Assembly: GCF_005222805.1 (NCBI RefSeq)
Contig: NZ_STGC01000005.1
Span: 906,456-970,455, forward strand
DNA: 64,000 nt
Direction of reading: 5' to 3'
DNA from: Devosia sp. FKR38
GTDB lineage: Bacteria > Pseudomonadota > Alphaproteobacteria > Rhizobiales > Devosiaceae
Below, piece by piece: positions 34,605-42,411 of this stretch. The translations under genes and the position numbers were made by a program. Numbering within the stretch: position 1 is the stretch's first letter; every line of letters starts with the position of its first letter. The notes below the pieces were generated by a model. The model was not told the DNA's origin and did no database searches. It saw nothing but the letters and a program-made list of their open reading frames with translations.

Positions 34605-35374
34605 ACCAGGACGATGCTGCTCCCGGCGCCATCTATGTCGGTGATGTCGTGCACAAGCGCATGCGGCCGCGCCAGCACAAGCTGCGCTACCGCGTGTTCT
34701 CGCTGCTGGTCGATCTCGATCAGCTTGATGATTTGGATCAGAAGCTGCGCTTCTTCTCCTTGAATCGATTCAATCTTGTGTCGTTGATCACGCGCGATTT
34801 CGGTCCGCGCGATGGCAGCAGGCTGGCAGAATTCATCCGGGGCAGGGCCAAGGCGGCGGGTGTCGAGGGGATCGCCCGCATCCGCATGCTGGCCTATCCG
34901 CGCCTCCTCGGCTTCGCCTTCAATCCCATCACCGTCTATTATGCCGAGAACGCCGAGGGCGCGGTGACCTTCATGCTCTACGAGGTGCGCAACACCTTTG
35001 GCGAGCACCATTTCTACGAGGCGCCCATCGACCCGGCGGCGTCTGAGATTACCCATGAGCAGCCCAAGGCCTTTTATGTCTCGCCCTTCAATACCATGAC
35101 CGGCACCTACCGCTTCACGGTGCGCCCGCCGGCCGACAGGCTCTTCCTCGGCATTACCCTGTCCGATGCGGAGGGGGGGCTGGTCACCACCTATTTTGAT
35201 GCCGAACGCCAGTCGATCACCGACGGCCTGCTCTTGAAGCTCCTGCTTGCATATCCACTTATGACTATTAAAGTGGTGGCGGGCATACACTGGGAAGCTC
35301 TGCTTTTGTGGCTCAAGGGTGTGCCGCCGACGCTTGGATTGCGGCGCCAGCTGAAAAATGGGCGCCAAGTGTAA
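34589..35374 (+). CDS. DUF1365 family protein
   Basis: About 261 residues. It begins with GAIYVGDVVHKRMRPRQHKLRYRVFSLLVDLD and contains GFAFNPITVYYAENAEGAVTFMLYEVRNTFGEHHFY and KAFYVSPFNTMTGTYRF, the conserved blocks of DUF1365. The function of the family is unproven, but it nearly always sits between the FAD oxidoreductase and Cfa genes, as here. A start at GTG 34589 is preferred because GGAG stands 8 to 9 bases upstream; the open frame begins with a TTG at 34565. It overlaps the oxidoreductase gene by 16 bases. Confidence 0.88.
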   Translation: MGSRIDQDDAAPGAIYVGDVVHKRMRPRQHKLRYRVFSLLVDLDQLDDLDQKLRFFSLNRFNLVSLITRDFGPRDGSRLAEFIRGRAKAAGVEGIARIRMLAYPRLLGFAFNPITVYYAENAEGAVTFMLYEVRNTFGEHHFYEAPIDPAASEITHEQPKAFYVSPFNTMTGTYRFTVRPPADRLFLGITLSDAEGGLVTTYFDAERQSITDGLLLKLLLAYPLMTIKVVAGIHWEALLLWLKGVPPTLGLRRQLKNGRQV

Positions 35375-35398
35375 CGATATGTTGGATCGTTCTGCCCA

Positions 35399-36634
35399 AT
35401 GACAAAAACAGCAATTGATAGCACCAATACCGGCGCAACCCCCTGGACCAGCCTGATGTCCTGGCTGGTGGACCGCGTTGGCGTGTCCCTGATCGGCAAG
35501 CCCAGCCACGGCGGGATCACCGTGATTTTCCCCAATGGCCGCACCCGCACCGTGGGTAACACCACCACGGGCGAGCATGCCGTGCTGCGCCTGAACAATT
35601 TCAAGGTGCTCAGCGAAGCCATGCAGCGCGGCACCGTCGGTTTTGCCGCCGCCTATATGCGCGGCGACATCGAGGTCGATGACCTCACCGCCCTGTTCCG
35701 CTTCTTCCTGCAGAATCGCGACATGTTCGAAAAGGCCAATCCAGGCTTTTTCCGCCGCGCCGCCGGCGACCTGCACTACCATCTGTCGCGCCGCAACACG
35801 CTGGAAGGCTCCAAGAAGAACATCGCCGAGCACTATGACCTCGGCAATGATTTCTATGGCCAGTGGCTCGACCCCTCCATGACCTATTCCTCGGCCGTGT
35901 TCACCTCCGGTGACCAGAGCCTGGAAGAGGCGCAACTGACCAAATACCGCCGCGTCGCCGACATGGCTGGGATCACCGAGGGCTCTTCGGTGCTCGAGAT
36001 CGGCTGCGGCTGGGGCGGTTTCGCTGAGACCGTGGCGCGCGACTACCACGCCAATCTGCGCGGCATCACCCTGTCGGCCGAACAGCTCAAGTTTGGCCAG
36101 CAGCGCCTGGCCCGCCAGGGGCTGGACGATCGCGCCACGCTGGTGTTCGAGGACTATCGCCACACCGAGGGCCAGTTCGACCACATCGGCTCCATCGAGA
36201 TGATCGAGGCGGTGGGCGAGGACAATTGGCCGAGCTATTTCCAGACCGTGCATGATCGGCTCAAGCCCGGCGGCACCGCGGCCATCCAGGCCATCACCAT
36301 TGCCGAGCCGGATTTCGACGCCTATCGCTCCGGGCCCGATTTCATCCAGCGCTACATTTTCCCGGGCGGCATGCTGCTGACCAAGACGGTAATGGCCGAG
36401 TTCGGCGAGCGCTATAATCTGGTGCTGGAGAATGTCGAGACGTTCGGCCTGTCCTATGCCCGCACGCTGCGCCTGTGGCGCGAGCGCTTCCTCGAACGCT
36501 GGGCCATGATTGCCCCGCTCGGCTATGACGAGGAATTCCGCCGCAAGTGGGTCTATTACCTGAGCTATTGCGAAGCCGGCTTTGCCGAGGGCGTCATCGA
36601 CGTGGGCATCTATCAGTACCGCCGCCCGGCCTGA
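35399..36634 (+). CDS. cfa: Cyclopropane-fatty-acyl-phospholipid synthase family methyltransferase
   Basis: A 411-residue SAM-dependent methyltransferase acting on unsaturated acyl chains of membrane phospholipids. It shows AEHYDLGNDFYGQWLDPSMTYSSAVF, the SAM motif VLEIGCGWGGFAE, GITLSAEQLKFGQQRL, IEMIEAVGEDNWPSYF and a C-terminal YLSYCEAGFAEGVIDVGIYQ. These are full Cfa hallmarks with a usual length. Related enzymes can instead methylate without ring closure, giving precursors of furan fatty acids. Its context in an RpoE/ChrR operon fits response to singlet oxygen or other membrane oxidants. Confidence 0.9.
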   Translation: MTKTAIDSTNTGATPWTSLMSWLVDRVGVSLIGKPSHGGITVIFPNGRTRTVGNTTTGEHAVLRLNNFKVLSEAMQRGTVGFAAAYMRGDIEVDDLTALFRFFLQNRDMFEKANPGFFRRAAGDLHYHLSRRNTLEGSKKNIAEHYDLGNDFYGQWLDPSMTYSSAVFTSGDQSLEEAQLTKYRRVADMAGITEGSSVLEIGCGWGGFAETVARDYHANLRGITLSAEQLKFGQQRLARQGLDDRATLVFEDYRHTEGQFDHIGSIEMIEAVGEDNWPSYFQTVHDRLKPGGTAAIQAITIAEPDFDAYRSGPDFIQRYIFPGGMLLTKTVMAEFGERYNLVLENVETFGLSYARTLRLWRERFLERWAMIAPLGYDEEFRRKWVYYLSYCEAGFAEGVIDVGIYQYRRPA

Positions 36635-36691
36635 GGGCGGGGCGGGGGCATAGTGTCGAAACGAAGTGAGGCCTGACGAGATGCCCGGGGA

Positions 36692-37453
36692 CTAGCTGTC
36701 CTTGGGCACCATTTTTTCGGTGAGCCAGAAGAACACCGGATAGGGCAGCCAGCGCATGGTCTTCATCAGCCAGACCATGCGCTTGGGGAAGGCGATCTCG
36801 AATCGATCGGACTGCGTCAGCCCGTCCACGATGCGGCGTGCGGCATCGTCGGTTTCCATCAGGAACGGCATGGGGAAGTCGTTCTTGTCGGTCAGTTCGG
36901 ACTTCACAAAGCCCGGCGCGATCATCCGCACCACCACCTTGCGATGCGCCAGCTCGGCCCGCATGGTCTCGAGCAGATTGATCAGCCCGGCCTTGGTCGA
37001 GGAATAGGCCGCCGAACGCGGCAGGCCGAAATAGCCGGCCACCGAGGCGATGACGGCAAAATGCCCGCCGCCCAGGCGCTCCATCTGCGCGATGACCGGA
37101 TTGGCCATGCGGATGACGCCGAGGTAGTTGGTATTGAGCACAGTCTCGAACTCGTCGAGCGCGTAATTGCCCGCTTCCATGGGCTGCCAGGCGGCGGCGC
37201 CGAAGATGAACAGATCAATGCGGCCATGCGCTGCTGTCACGGCCGAGACGGCCGCGCCGATGGCGGCGCTGTCGGTGACATCGAGCGGGTAGGGCACGAT
37301 GCCGGCGTGACCGCTGGCCACCGCCTGCAGCTTGTCGACGCGGCGACCGGAGATCGCCACCGTCCAGCCGCGCTCGGCCAGCAGGCGGGCCACGGCTGCG
37401 CCGATGCCCGAGCCGCCGCCGATGATCCAGGCCACGCCCGGGGTCATGCTCAT
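36692..37453 (-). CDS. Short-chain dehydrogenase/reductase in the rpoE-chrR operon
   Basis: A 253-residue SDR. Cofactor loop GGGSGIGAAVARLLAERGW, then NTNYLGVIRMANPV and the catalytic block VIASVAGYFGLPRSAAYSSTKAGL (Ser, Tyr, Lys). The C-terminus (RMVWLMKTMRWLPYPVFFWLTEKM) is hydrophobic and may bind the membrane. An SDR of this kind is a standard member of RpoE/ChrR target sets. The ATG at 37453 overlaps the chrR stop (ATGA), so it is translated as the third gene of that operon. The substrate is probably a lipid or lipid-derived carbonyl, which is inference. Confidence 0.85.
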   Translation of the reverse strand: MSMTPGVAWIIGGGSGIGAAVARLLAERGWTVAISGRRVDKLQAVASGHAGIVPYPLDVTDSAAIGAAVSAVTAAHGRIDLFIFGAAAWQPMEAGNYALDEFETVLNTNYLGVIRMANPVIAQMERLGGGHFAVIASVAGYFGLPRSAAYSSTKAGLINLLETMRAELAHRKVVVRMIAPGFVKSELTDKNDFPMPFLMETDDAARRIVDGLTQSDRFEIAFPKRMVWLMKTMRWLPYPVFFWLTEKMVPKDS

Positions 37454-38118
37454 ATGCCGAACAGCGGCTGCAAGGCGCGCATCAGCCGCCCCTGGAAGGT
37501 TAGCTTGGCATCCACGGCCACCAGGCAAATGCAGTCCTCGCCGGGCTCGGCAATGGGCTGGTGCTCCACGTCCTCGTCATGATCGGCAATGTCGCCCTTG
37601 GCGAAGATGCCGAAGCGATCCTTGTAGGCGCCCTGCAGGATCAGCGTGAGTTCCTGCCCGCCATGCCCATGCTCGGGCACGCGGCGGCCACCGGCCACAC
37701 GCAGCAGCATCAGGCGCGACTTGCCATCCTTGCCCCAGGCCAGGTCCGCCGTGGCGACGCCAGGCCCGGTCCATTTCCAGCGCACGCTGTCCAGCCCGCC
37801 CGGAACATAGCGTTGCAAAGGCAGCGGCAGGCCATCCTCGGTCGGCGCGGCAACCGGTGCCGGGCGCTTGGTCAGGGTCATGGTGTCGCCCTCGTCGTCG
37901 AGGCTGTCGAGCAGGCGATCAAGCGCGCCAGAGCCCAGCGGGGCCGCCGGCTCGTCATTGAGCAGGGCGCCACCAATGGTCTGGATGTGGCGCAGCGATT
38001 CGCGTCCGCCCTCGGACATGGCCAGATGGGTGGCGACGACGGCCGCATAGGGCTCGTCGAGCGTGCCGGCACCAAAGGCCATCAGGGTGGCGATATCGGG
38101 GTGGTGATTGATGGTCAT
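37450..38118 (-). CDS. chrR: ChrR-family anti-sigma factor with cupin domain, zinc site degenerate
   Basis: A 222-residue ChrR homologue. In Rhodobacter ChrR the N-terminal anti-sigma domain binds zinc through His6, His31, Cys35 and Cys38. Here His6 and His31 are present, but positions 35 and 38 are Ser and Gly (HLAMSEGGR). The C-terminal cupin keeps its metal ligands His150, His152, Glu156 and His186 with the same spacing as in ChrR (141, 143, 147, 177). It should hold RpoE inactive until singlet oxygen or organic peroxide is sensed by the cupin domain. It overlaps rpoE by ATGA and the SDR gene by ATGA. Confidence 0.88.
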   Translation of the reverse strand: MTINHHPDIATLMAFGAGTLDEPYAAVVATHLAMSEGGRESLRHIQTIGGALLNDEPAAPLGSGALDRLLDSLDDEGDTMTLTKRPAPVAAPTEDGLPLPLQRYVPGGLDSVRWKWTGPGVATADLAWGKDGKSRLMLLRVAGGRRVPEHGHGGQELTLILQGAYKDRFGIFAKGDIADHDEDVEHQPIAEPGEDCICLVAVDAKLTFQGRLMRALQPLFGI

Positions 38119-38714
38119 TGCAGATCTTCCAGCATGGGCCGGAGACGTTCGTAGGCCAGGCGAAGTCTCGATTTTACGGTACCCAGGGGAATGCCGATGG
38201 ACTCGGCAATCTGGGCGTGGGGCATATCGTGGATGAAGCTGAGGCGGACGACCTCCTGCTGCTCCACGGGCAGTGCCTTGAGGGCGAGAGTCACCCGCGC
38301 GATGATCTGATTCTGTTCGACAAGGCTGCTGCCCAGGGGGGCGTCGCTGGCCATCTCCAGATTGTCGAGATCTTCGTACGGCTTGTTCGATTGCCGGCGC
38401 AGCTGATCGATGCGCAGATTGCGGGCGATGGTGAAGATCCATGTGCTCGCCGCGCCGCGCTGCTGGCTATACATCGCCGCCTTGCGCCAGATCGACACGA
38501 AGGTTTCCTGCACCAGATCCTCGGCCAGGGCCTCGCTCGACCCAAGCTTGAGCATCATGGATTTGATGCGCGGACCGAAATGGTTGAACAAGGCCGCCAG
38601 GGCGGCCTTGTCGCGCTGTTCGGCGACACGCAGCAGCAGGCTGGAGAAGTCGTCGCTCTCAACGAGCACGGGCGTCCGTCCGATGATGTGGTCTGTCATA
38701 TTCAAGGCATACAT
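38115..38714 (-). CDS. rpoE: ECF sigma factor RpoE (ECF11-type, ChrR-controlled)
   Basis: A 199-residue ECF sigma factor. Region 2 contains FNHFGPRIKSMMLKLGSSEALAEDLVQETFVSIWRKAAMY and TWIFTIARNLRIDQLRR. Region 4 contains ALKALPVEQQEVVRLSFIHDMPHAQIAESIGIPLGTVKSRLRLAYERLR. The ATG at 38714 has GGAGAAG upstream; the much longer open frame beyond it crosses the tRNA region and is not coding. It is first in rpoE-chrR-SDR and probably autoregulated through the promoter at 38737. It should also drive the converging fatty-acid operon at 33270. Confidence 0.92.
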   Translation of the reverse strand: MYALNMTDHIIGRTPVLVESDDFSSLLLRVAEQRDKAALAALFNHFGPRIKSMMLKLGSSEALAEDLVQETFVSIWRKAAMYSQQRGAASTWIFTIARNLRIDQLRRQSNKPYEDLDNLEMASDAPLGSSLVEQNQIIARVTLALKALPVEQQEVVRLSFIHDMPHAQIAESIGIPLGTVKSRLRLAYERLRPMLEDLQ

Positions 38715-38736
38715 CGGCTTCTCCGCGCCTGTAAGC

Positions 38737-38766
38737 CTCGTACGCGGTCTATTCAGCCCTGGATCA
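38737..38766 (-). promoter_or_regulatory. Autoregulatory ECF promoter of rpoE-chrR-SDR
   Basis: On the minus strand TGATCC, an 18-base spacer and TACGAG, 22 bases before the rpoE ATG. Same -35 and spacing as the promoter at 33209. Confidence 0.68.
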
Positions 38767-38892
38767 GCGGTAGCGCTGAAAATGTGATCACGGCCGCCAT
38801 CGCCACGCGCAATCGGAATGCTAGATGGGCCAAGCCGAGACGCCGCTGGTGCGGGGCCGGACGATTCTGACAAGGGGAAGGGGAGGAGTTCC

Positions 38893-38967
38893 TGGTACGC
38901 CCACGGGGAATCGAACCCCGCTCTGCACCGTGAGAGGGTGCCGTCCTGACCGATAGACGATGGGCGC
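38893..38967 (-). tRNA. tRNA-Glu (anticodon CTC)
   Basis: 75 bases with encoded CCA. The acceptor arm is GCGCCCA with TGGGCGT, the anticodon stem CACCC/GGGTG-type loop holds CTC, and the T-arm is GGGGTTCGATTCCCC. It differs from the neighbouring tRNA-Glu at 39018 at only a few positions. Confidence 0.93.
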
Positions 38968-39017
38968 GGACCTAGGAAACTGCCGCTCAATTTATGCCAT
39001 CCCCATGTGAAAAGGAA

Positions 39018-39092
39018 TGGTACGCCCTAGGGGAGTCGAACCCCTCTCTGCACCGTGAAAGGGTGCCGTCCTAACCGATAGACGAAGGGCGC
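39018..39092 (-). tRNA. tRNA-Glu (anticodon TTC)
   Basis: 75 bases with encoded CCA. The acceptor arm is GCGCCCT with AGGGCGT, the anticodon loop holds TTC, and the T-arm is AGGGGTTCGACTCCCCT. It lies 50 bases upstream of the CTC isoacceptor on the same strand, so the two are probably one transcript. Confidence 0.93.
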
Positions 39093-39164
39093 TTAAGCGC
39101 TGCCGGTCGTATAGTTGGGTGTTTTGTGTTGCGCAACCCATTTGCGCATTCATTCGAGTTTTTT

Positions 39165-39641
39165 TTAACAGCCTGAGAAAGTGACGGGGCGATTATAGCC
39201 GCGTGGACGGTCGCGCACGTCCACATGGATGAACTGCCGACCGGGGTAGCAGCCCAGGCCGCCCACGCTGTCGGTGCGCATGGCAAAGGCAATCAGCTGC
39301 TGCTTGTCGACGCCGGGGATGTAGAAGTCCGCGGCCATGCATTTCTTGTGGTAGGAATTGTCCTGGCCGCCGGCCGCCGCATTGTGCTGGCCGTCGCGAT
39401 AGCCCGAATTCATGATCACCTTGCGCCCGAACTGGCCTTCGAACTCCCAGATCAGGAATCGCAGCTTGGGGGTCAGGCAGAAGGCATTGACCTCGCCGCT
39501 GGACACAAAGGTACCCCAGTCATTGCGCTTGCCGGCGTAGCTGGCCCCACTCGAGCTGGCGAACATGGCCATGGGCATGCAGGCGCCCAGGATGAGGGCG
39601 CAGACAACAGCTGCGGCAATGGGACGAAACAGGTGGCGCAT
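39165..39641 (-). CDS. Lipoprotein with peptidase M15-like (YcbK/DUF882) domain
   Basis: A 158-residue protein with a lipoprotein signal (ILGAC, Cys about 21). Its domain holds IMNSGYRDGQHNAAAGGQDNSYHKKCMAADFYIPGV, then GGLGCYPGRQFIHVDVRDRPRGY. The SGYR, S-H-x6-AxD and HVD elements are the zinc-ligand pattern of the M15 D-Ala-D-Ala carboxypeptidase-like YcbK family. It probably works on peptidoglycan peptides in the periplasm or acts in wall remodelling. Starts at ATG 39641 (or GTG 39644). It is a single gene just downstream of a divergent-looking A/T-rich leader. Confidence 0.82.
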   Translation of the reverse strand: MRHLFRPIAAAVVCALILGACMPMAMFASSSGASYAGKRNDWGTFVSSGEVNAFCLTPKLRFLIWEFEGQFGRKVIMNSGYRDGQHNAAAGGQDNSYHKKCMAADFYIPGVDKQQLIAFAMRTDSVGGLGCYPGRQFIHVDVRDRPRGYNRPVTFSGC

Positions 39642-39789
39642 CACGACTTCCGCCGGCCCGATTGTTGCGGTTTTACAACAGTTAAGGGCTCGTTTGATAA
39701 GTCGCTAAAATACGCTGGGTTTCGCTAACCGCGGCCTAATGGCTACGGTTAGCAAAGTCTTGCCGGCCGATAGCCGGGTGGTCAGGTGC

Positions 39790-40206
39790 CTACCACTTGC
39801 CCGTATTGGGCATGGACAGCCAGGGCTCCTGCGGGGGCAGGGAGCCCTCCTGAATCAGTTCGATCGAGATGCCGTCCGGCGAGCGGACAAAGGCCATGTG
39901 ACCGTCGCGCGGCGGGCGGTTGATGACCACGCCCATGTCCATCAGATGCTGGCACAGGGCATAGATGTCCTGCACGCGATAGGCCAGGTGGCCGAAATTG
40001 CGCCCGCCGGTATAGGTTTCCGGATCCCAATTATAAGTCAGCTCGACCTCGCCGCCGCCGTCGCCGGGCGCGCGCAGGAAGATCAGCGTGAAGCGGCCCT
40101 TTTCATTGTCGGTGCGGCGCACCTCCTCCAGGCCCAGCCCCTTGCAGTAAAACTCCAGGCTCTCGTCGATATTGGTGACGCGGACCATGGTGTGCAGATA
40201 GCGCAT
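39790..40206 (-). CDS. gloA: VOC-superfamily protein, lactoylglutathione lyase (glyoxalase I)-like
   Basis: About 138 residues. It starts MRYLHTMVRVTNIDESLEFYCKGLGLEEVRR, then FLRAPGDGGGEVELTYNW, GHLAYRVQDIYALCQHL and RDGHMAFVRSPDGISIELIQ. The His (in LHTMVRV), Glu (EVELTYNW), His (GHLAYRV) and Glu (IELIQ) metal-ligand positions of glyoxalase I are all present. It probably isomerises the methylglyoxal-glutathione adduct to lactoylglutathione. The ATG at 40206 has GAGGAGA upstream and is preferred to 40239. Confidence 0.85.
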   Translation of the reverse strand: MRYLHTMVRVTNIDESLEFYCKGLGLEEVRRTDNEKGRFTLIFLRAPGDGGGEVELTYNWDPETYTGGRNFGHLAYRVQDIYALCQHLMDMGVVINRPPRDGHMAFVRSPDGISIELIQEGSLPPQEPWLSMPNTGKW

Positions 40207-40394
40207 GGCGTTCTCCTCATGTTGGCTTGTCGTGACCATGGCCTAGCAAGGGGGCCCGCCTGCGGCAACCTTTGCCCCGCCGAACAAATTACTAAGACAT
40301 GCTTAACAAGCGCGATTGAATCGGCCACAGTGATGGCTATTGTATTGTGGAGTACCTCGTCACTGCGGGATGAGGGAGAAGGGCTTTGGGGACT

Positions 40395-41015
40395 ATGGGG
40401 GCCAAGTTTGGCGGCGATGGCGATGAGCCAGCGAACCTGTCGGAGCAGACGGGGTCTGTGACACGCAATGACTCGCCGTCTCACGGTGTCGAGAGCGGCC
40501 TGGATACCATCGAAGTCTCCGGCGCGATCAAATGGTTCGACGCCGGCAAGGGTTTTGGCTTTATCGTTCCCGACAATGGCATGCCCGATGTACTGCTGCA
40601 TGTGACCTGCCTGCGCCGCGACGGCTACCAGACGGCCCATGAAGGCGCGCGCATCGTTGTCGAGGCGCTCAACCGCCCCGGTGGCCTGCAGGCCTTCCGC
40701 ATTGTCTCCATGGACGAATCGACCGCCCGTCACCCGGCACAGGTTGCCCCGCGCACCCATGTCGTGGTCGAGCCAACCTCTGGCATGGTGCGTCTTGAGG
40801 TGAAGTGGTTCAACCGCATCCGCGGTTTCGGCTTCCTCTCGGCCGGCGAGGGCACGCCCGATATCTTCGTGCATATGGAAACGCTGCGTCGTTTCGGCAT
40901 TGCCGAGCTGCGTCCGGGCCAGTTTGTGCTGGTGCGCTATGGCAATGGCCCCAAGGGCCTTATGGTTGCCGAAATCCGGCCCGATGACTGGGGCGGTGCG
41001 CCGTCGTCGCACTAG
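40395..41015 (+). CDS. Protein with two cold-shock domains
   Basis: About 206 residues with an acidic or polar N-terminal tail of about 40 residues. Cold-shock domain 1 (about 42-108) is IKWFDAGKGFGFIVPDNGMPDVLLHV. A linker is followed by cold-shock domain 2 (about 133-195) with VKWFNRIRGFGFLSAGEGTPDIFVHM. Both keep RNP1 (KGFGFI, RGFGFL) and RNP2 (VLLHV, IFVHM) RNA-binding motifs. Two-CSD proteins are typical of alphaproteobacteria such as Caulobacter CspC/CspD. It should bind single-stranded RNA or DNA and affect transcript stability or antitermination. A TTG at 40386 with AGGGAGAAGG upstream is an alternative start. Confidence 0.88.
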   Translation: MGAKFGGDGDEPANLSEQTGSVTRNDSPSHGVESGLDTIEVSGAIKWFDAGKGFGFIVPDNGMPDVLLHVTCLRRDGYQTAHEGARIVVEALNRPGGLQAFRIVSMDESTARHPAQVAPRTHVVVEPTSGMVRLEVKWFNRIRGFGFLSAGEGTPDIFVHMETLRRFGIAELRPGQFVLVRYGNGPKGLMVAEIRPDDWGGAPSSH

Positions 41016-41026
41016 GACCTGATGCC

Positions 41027-41509
41027 ATGACCCTTTCCGCATCCGGCGTTATGCCCTTCGTGCGCCGCTCTGCTGCGGCGCTTGCCATTTTGCTGGTCGC
41101 GGCGCCTTTGGCCGCCTGCAGCGATGAAGGGCGCCTCGTGCTCAACTCGGCGACCGGCGCCCATGAGTTCCACGTCGAAGTGGTCGACACACCGGAATCG
41201 CGGGCCCAGGGCCTGATGTTCCGCCAGGAGCTGGCTGACGACGCCGGCATGCTGTTCGATTTCAAGCAGGAGCGGGACGTGTCGTTCTGGATGCAGAACA
41301 CCTTCATTCCGCTCGACATGATCTTTGTCGGCGCCGATGGCGTGATCAAATCCATCCATGTCAACGCGCATCCGCATGACACGACCTCGATCCCGTCGGG
41401 CGCGCCGGTGCAGTTCGTGCTGGAAATCCCCGGCGGACGCTCCGAAGCGCTGGGCCTGAAGGCCGGCGACACCATGGAACATGACCGGGTGGCCAAGCCC
41501 GCCAACTGA
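41027..41509 (+). CDS. DUF192 family exported protein
   Basis: A 160-residue protein with a signal peptide or lipobox (LAAC, Cys about 31). The DUF192 core FHVEVVDTPESRAQGLMFRQELADDAGMLFDFKQERDVSFWMQNTFIPLDMIFVGADGVI follows. The family has a small beta-barrel fold and no proven function. Its occurrence 11 bases after the cold-shock-domain gene suggests co-transcription, a pairing often seen in alphaproteobacteria. Confidence 0.88.
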   Translation: MTLSASGVMPFVRRSAAALAILLVAAPLAACSDEGRLVLNSATGAHEFHVEVVDTPESRAQGLMFRQELADDAGMLFDFKQERDVSFWMQNTFIPLDMIFVGADGVIKSIHVNAHPHDTTSIPSGAPVQFVLEIPGGRSEALGLKAGDTMEHDRVAKPAN

Positions 41510-41526
41510 GGCGGGCGGATCGGGCG

Positions 41527-42222
41527 CTAGAGCCGGTGAATCACCATGCAGTCCAGCACCGCCCAGAGGTGCAGACTCGCGCCGGCCACCACGAACACGT
41601 GCCAGAGCGCGTTCTGGAACTTCAGCTTCTCCCACAGATGGAAGATGATGCCGAGCGAATAGGTCACGCCGCCGGCCAGCAGCAGCATCATGGTCGATTG
41701 CGGCAGGGTCTGCGCCAGGGACTGGAACACCAGAATGCCGCTCCAGCCAATGGCGAGATAGAGCGCGATGGCCAGGCGCCCGAAGTGCTCGGGCACGATC
41801 AGCTTGAGGGCGACGCCGATCAGTGAGGCGCCCCAGACAAAAGTGGTCATCAACACGCCCGTCGTCGTGCCGCCGATGACGGCGAGAAACGGCGTATAGG
41901 AGCCAGCGATGAAGAGGAAGATCGCGGCCTGATCGAAGCGGGCCAGCAATTTCTTGACCGGTGACACCGGCCACAGATTATAGGCCAGCGATACGCCGAG
42001 CACGACCACCAGGCTCGCCACATAGACGGTCAGGGCAGGGGCCGCTTCCGGCGCTGTCTTGATGATGGCAAAGGCCAGAAGGATCGATCCAGCGGCGATC
42101 GCCACCACCAGGCCGAGCACATGGACAATGCCATCCACCAGCAATTCGGCGCGCGTGTAAGGCCGCTGTTCGCGGCTCCACCATGAATATGTCGCGGTCG
42201 GTGTGTCTTGCATATCGTGCAT
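41527..42222 (-). CDS. Hemolysin III/PAQR-family membrane protein
   Basis: About 231 residues with seven membrane helices. It contains ELLVDGIVHVLGLVVAIAAG, FDQAAIFLFIAGSYTPFLAVIGG and, at the C-terminus, FQNALWHVFVVAGASLHLWAV. The conserved Ser/Asp/His set of the PAQR/CREST family is visible (D in RFDQAAIF, H in NALWHVFV). Hemolysin III was named from Bacillus cereus, but the general function may be lipid hydrolysis or stress adaptation. The ATG at 42222 is used; the frame extends further upstream. It is divergent from the ArsR-type regulator gene. Confidence 0.83.
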   Translation of the reverse strand: MHDMQDTPTATYSWWSREQRPYTRAELLVDGIVHVLGLVVAIAAGSILLAFAIIKTAPEAAPALTVYVASLVVVLGVSLAYNLWPVSPVKKLLARFDQAAIFLFIAGSYTPFLAVIGGTTTGVLMTTFVWGASLIGVALKLIVPEHFGRLAIALYLAIGWSGILVFQSLAQTLPQSTMMLLLAGGVTYSLGIIFHLWEKLKFQNALWHVFVVAGASLHLWAVLDCMVIHRL

Positions 42223-42365
42223 CCCCAATGGCCACACCCTCGCATGCTCTCGTGGCCGAATTGTTGCGGCTTTTGCTGGAATCACCGGGATTTGCGATTA
42301 TCCTGAAGCCTTGACCAACAGTTCTGGTGAACAATCCGTTCTATCCCATTGGGCGGACTTGACGA

Positions 42366-42381
42366 GTAACCCTGTCGTTAC
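42366..42381. promoter_or_regulatory. Inverted repeat upstream of the ArsR-type gene
   Basis: GTAAC-CCTGTC-GTTAC, about 30 bases before the regulator's ATG, placed within its likely promoter. It is a candidate autoregulatory operator. Confidence 0.4.
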
Positions 42382-42411
42382 CTACTCAGCAGCAACAGCT
42401 CTGGAACCGTC

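Noticed and set aside
38718..38990. N-terminal extension of the rpoE frame upstream of 38714
   Set aside because: Crosses the tRNA-Glu gene and the promoter; a good ribosome-binding site supports ATG 38714.
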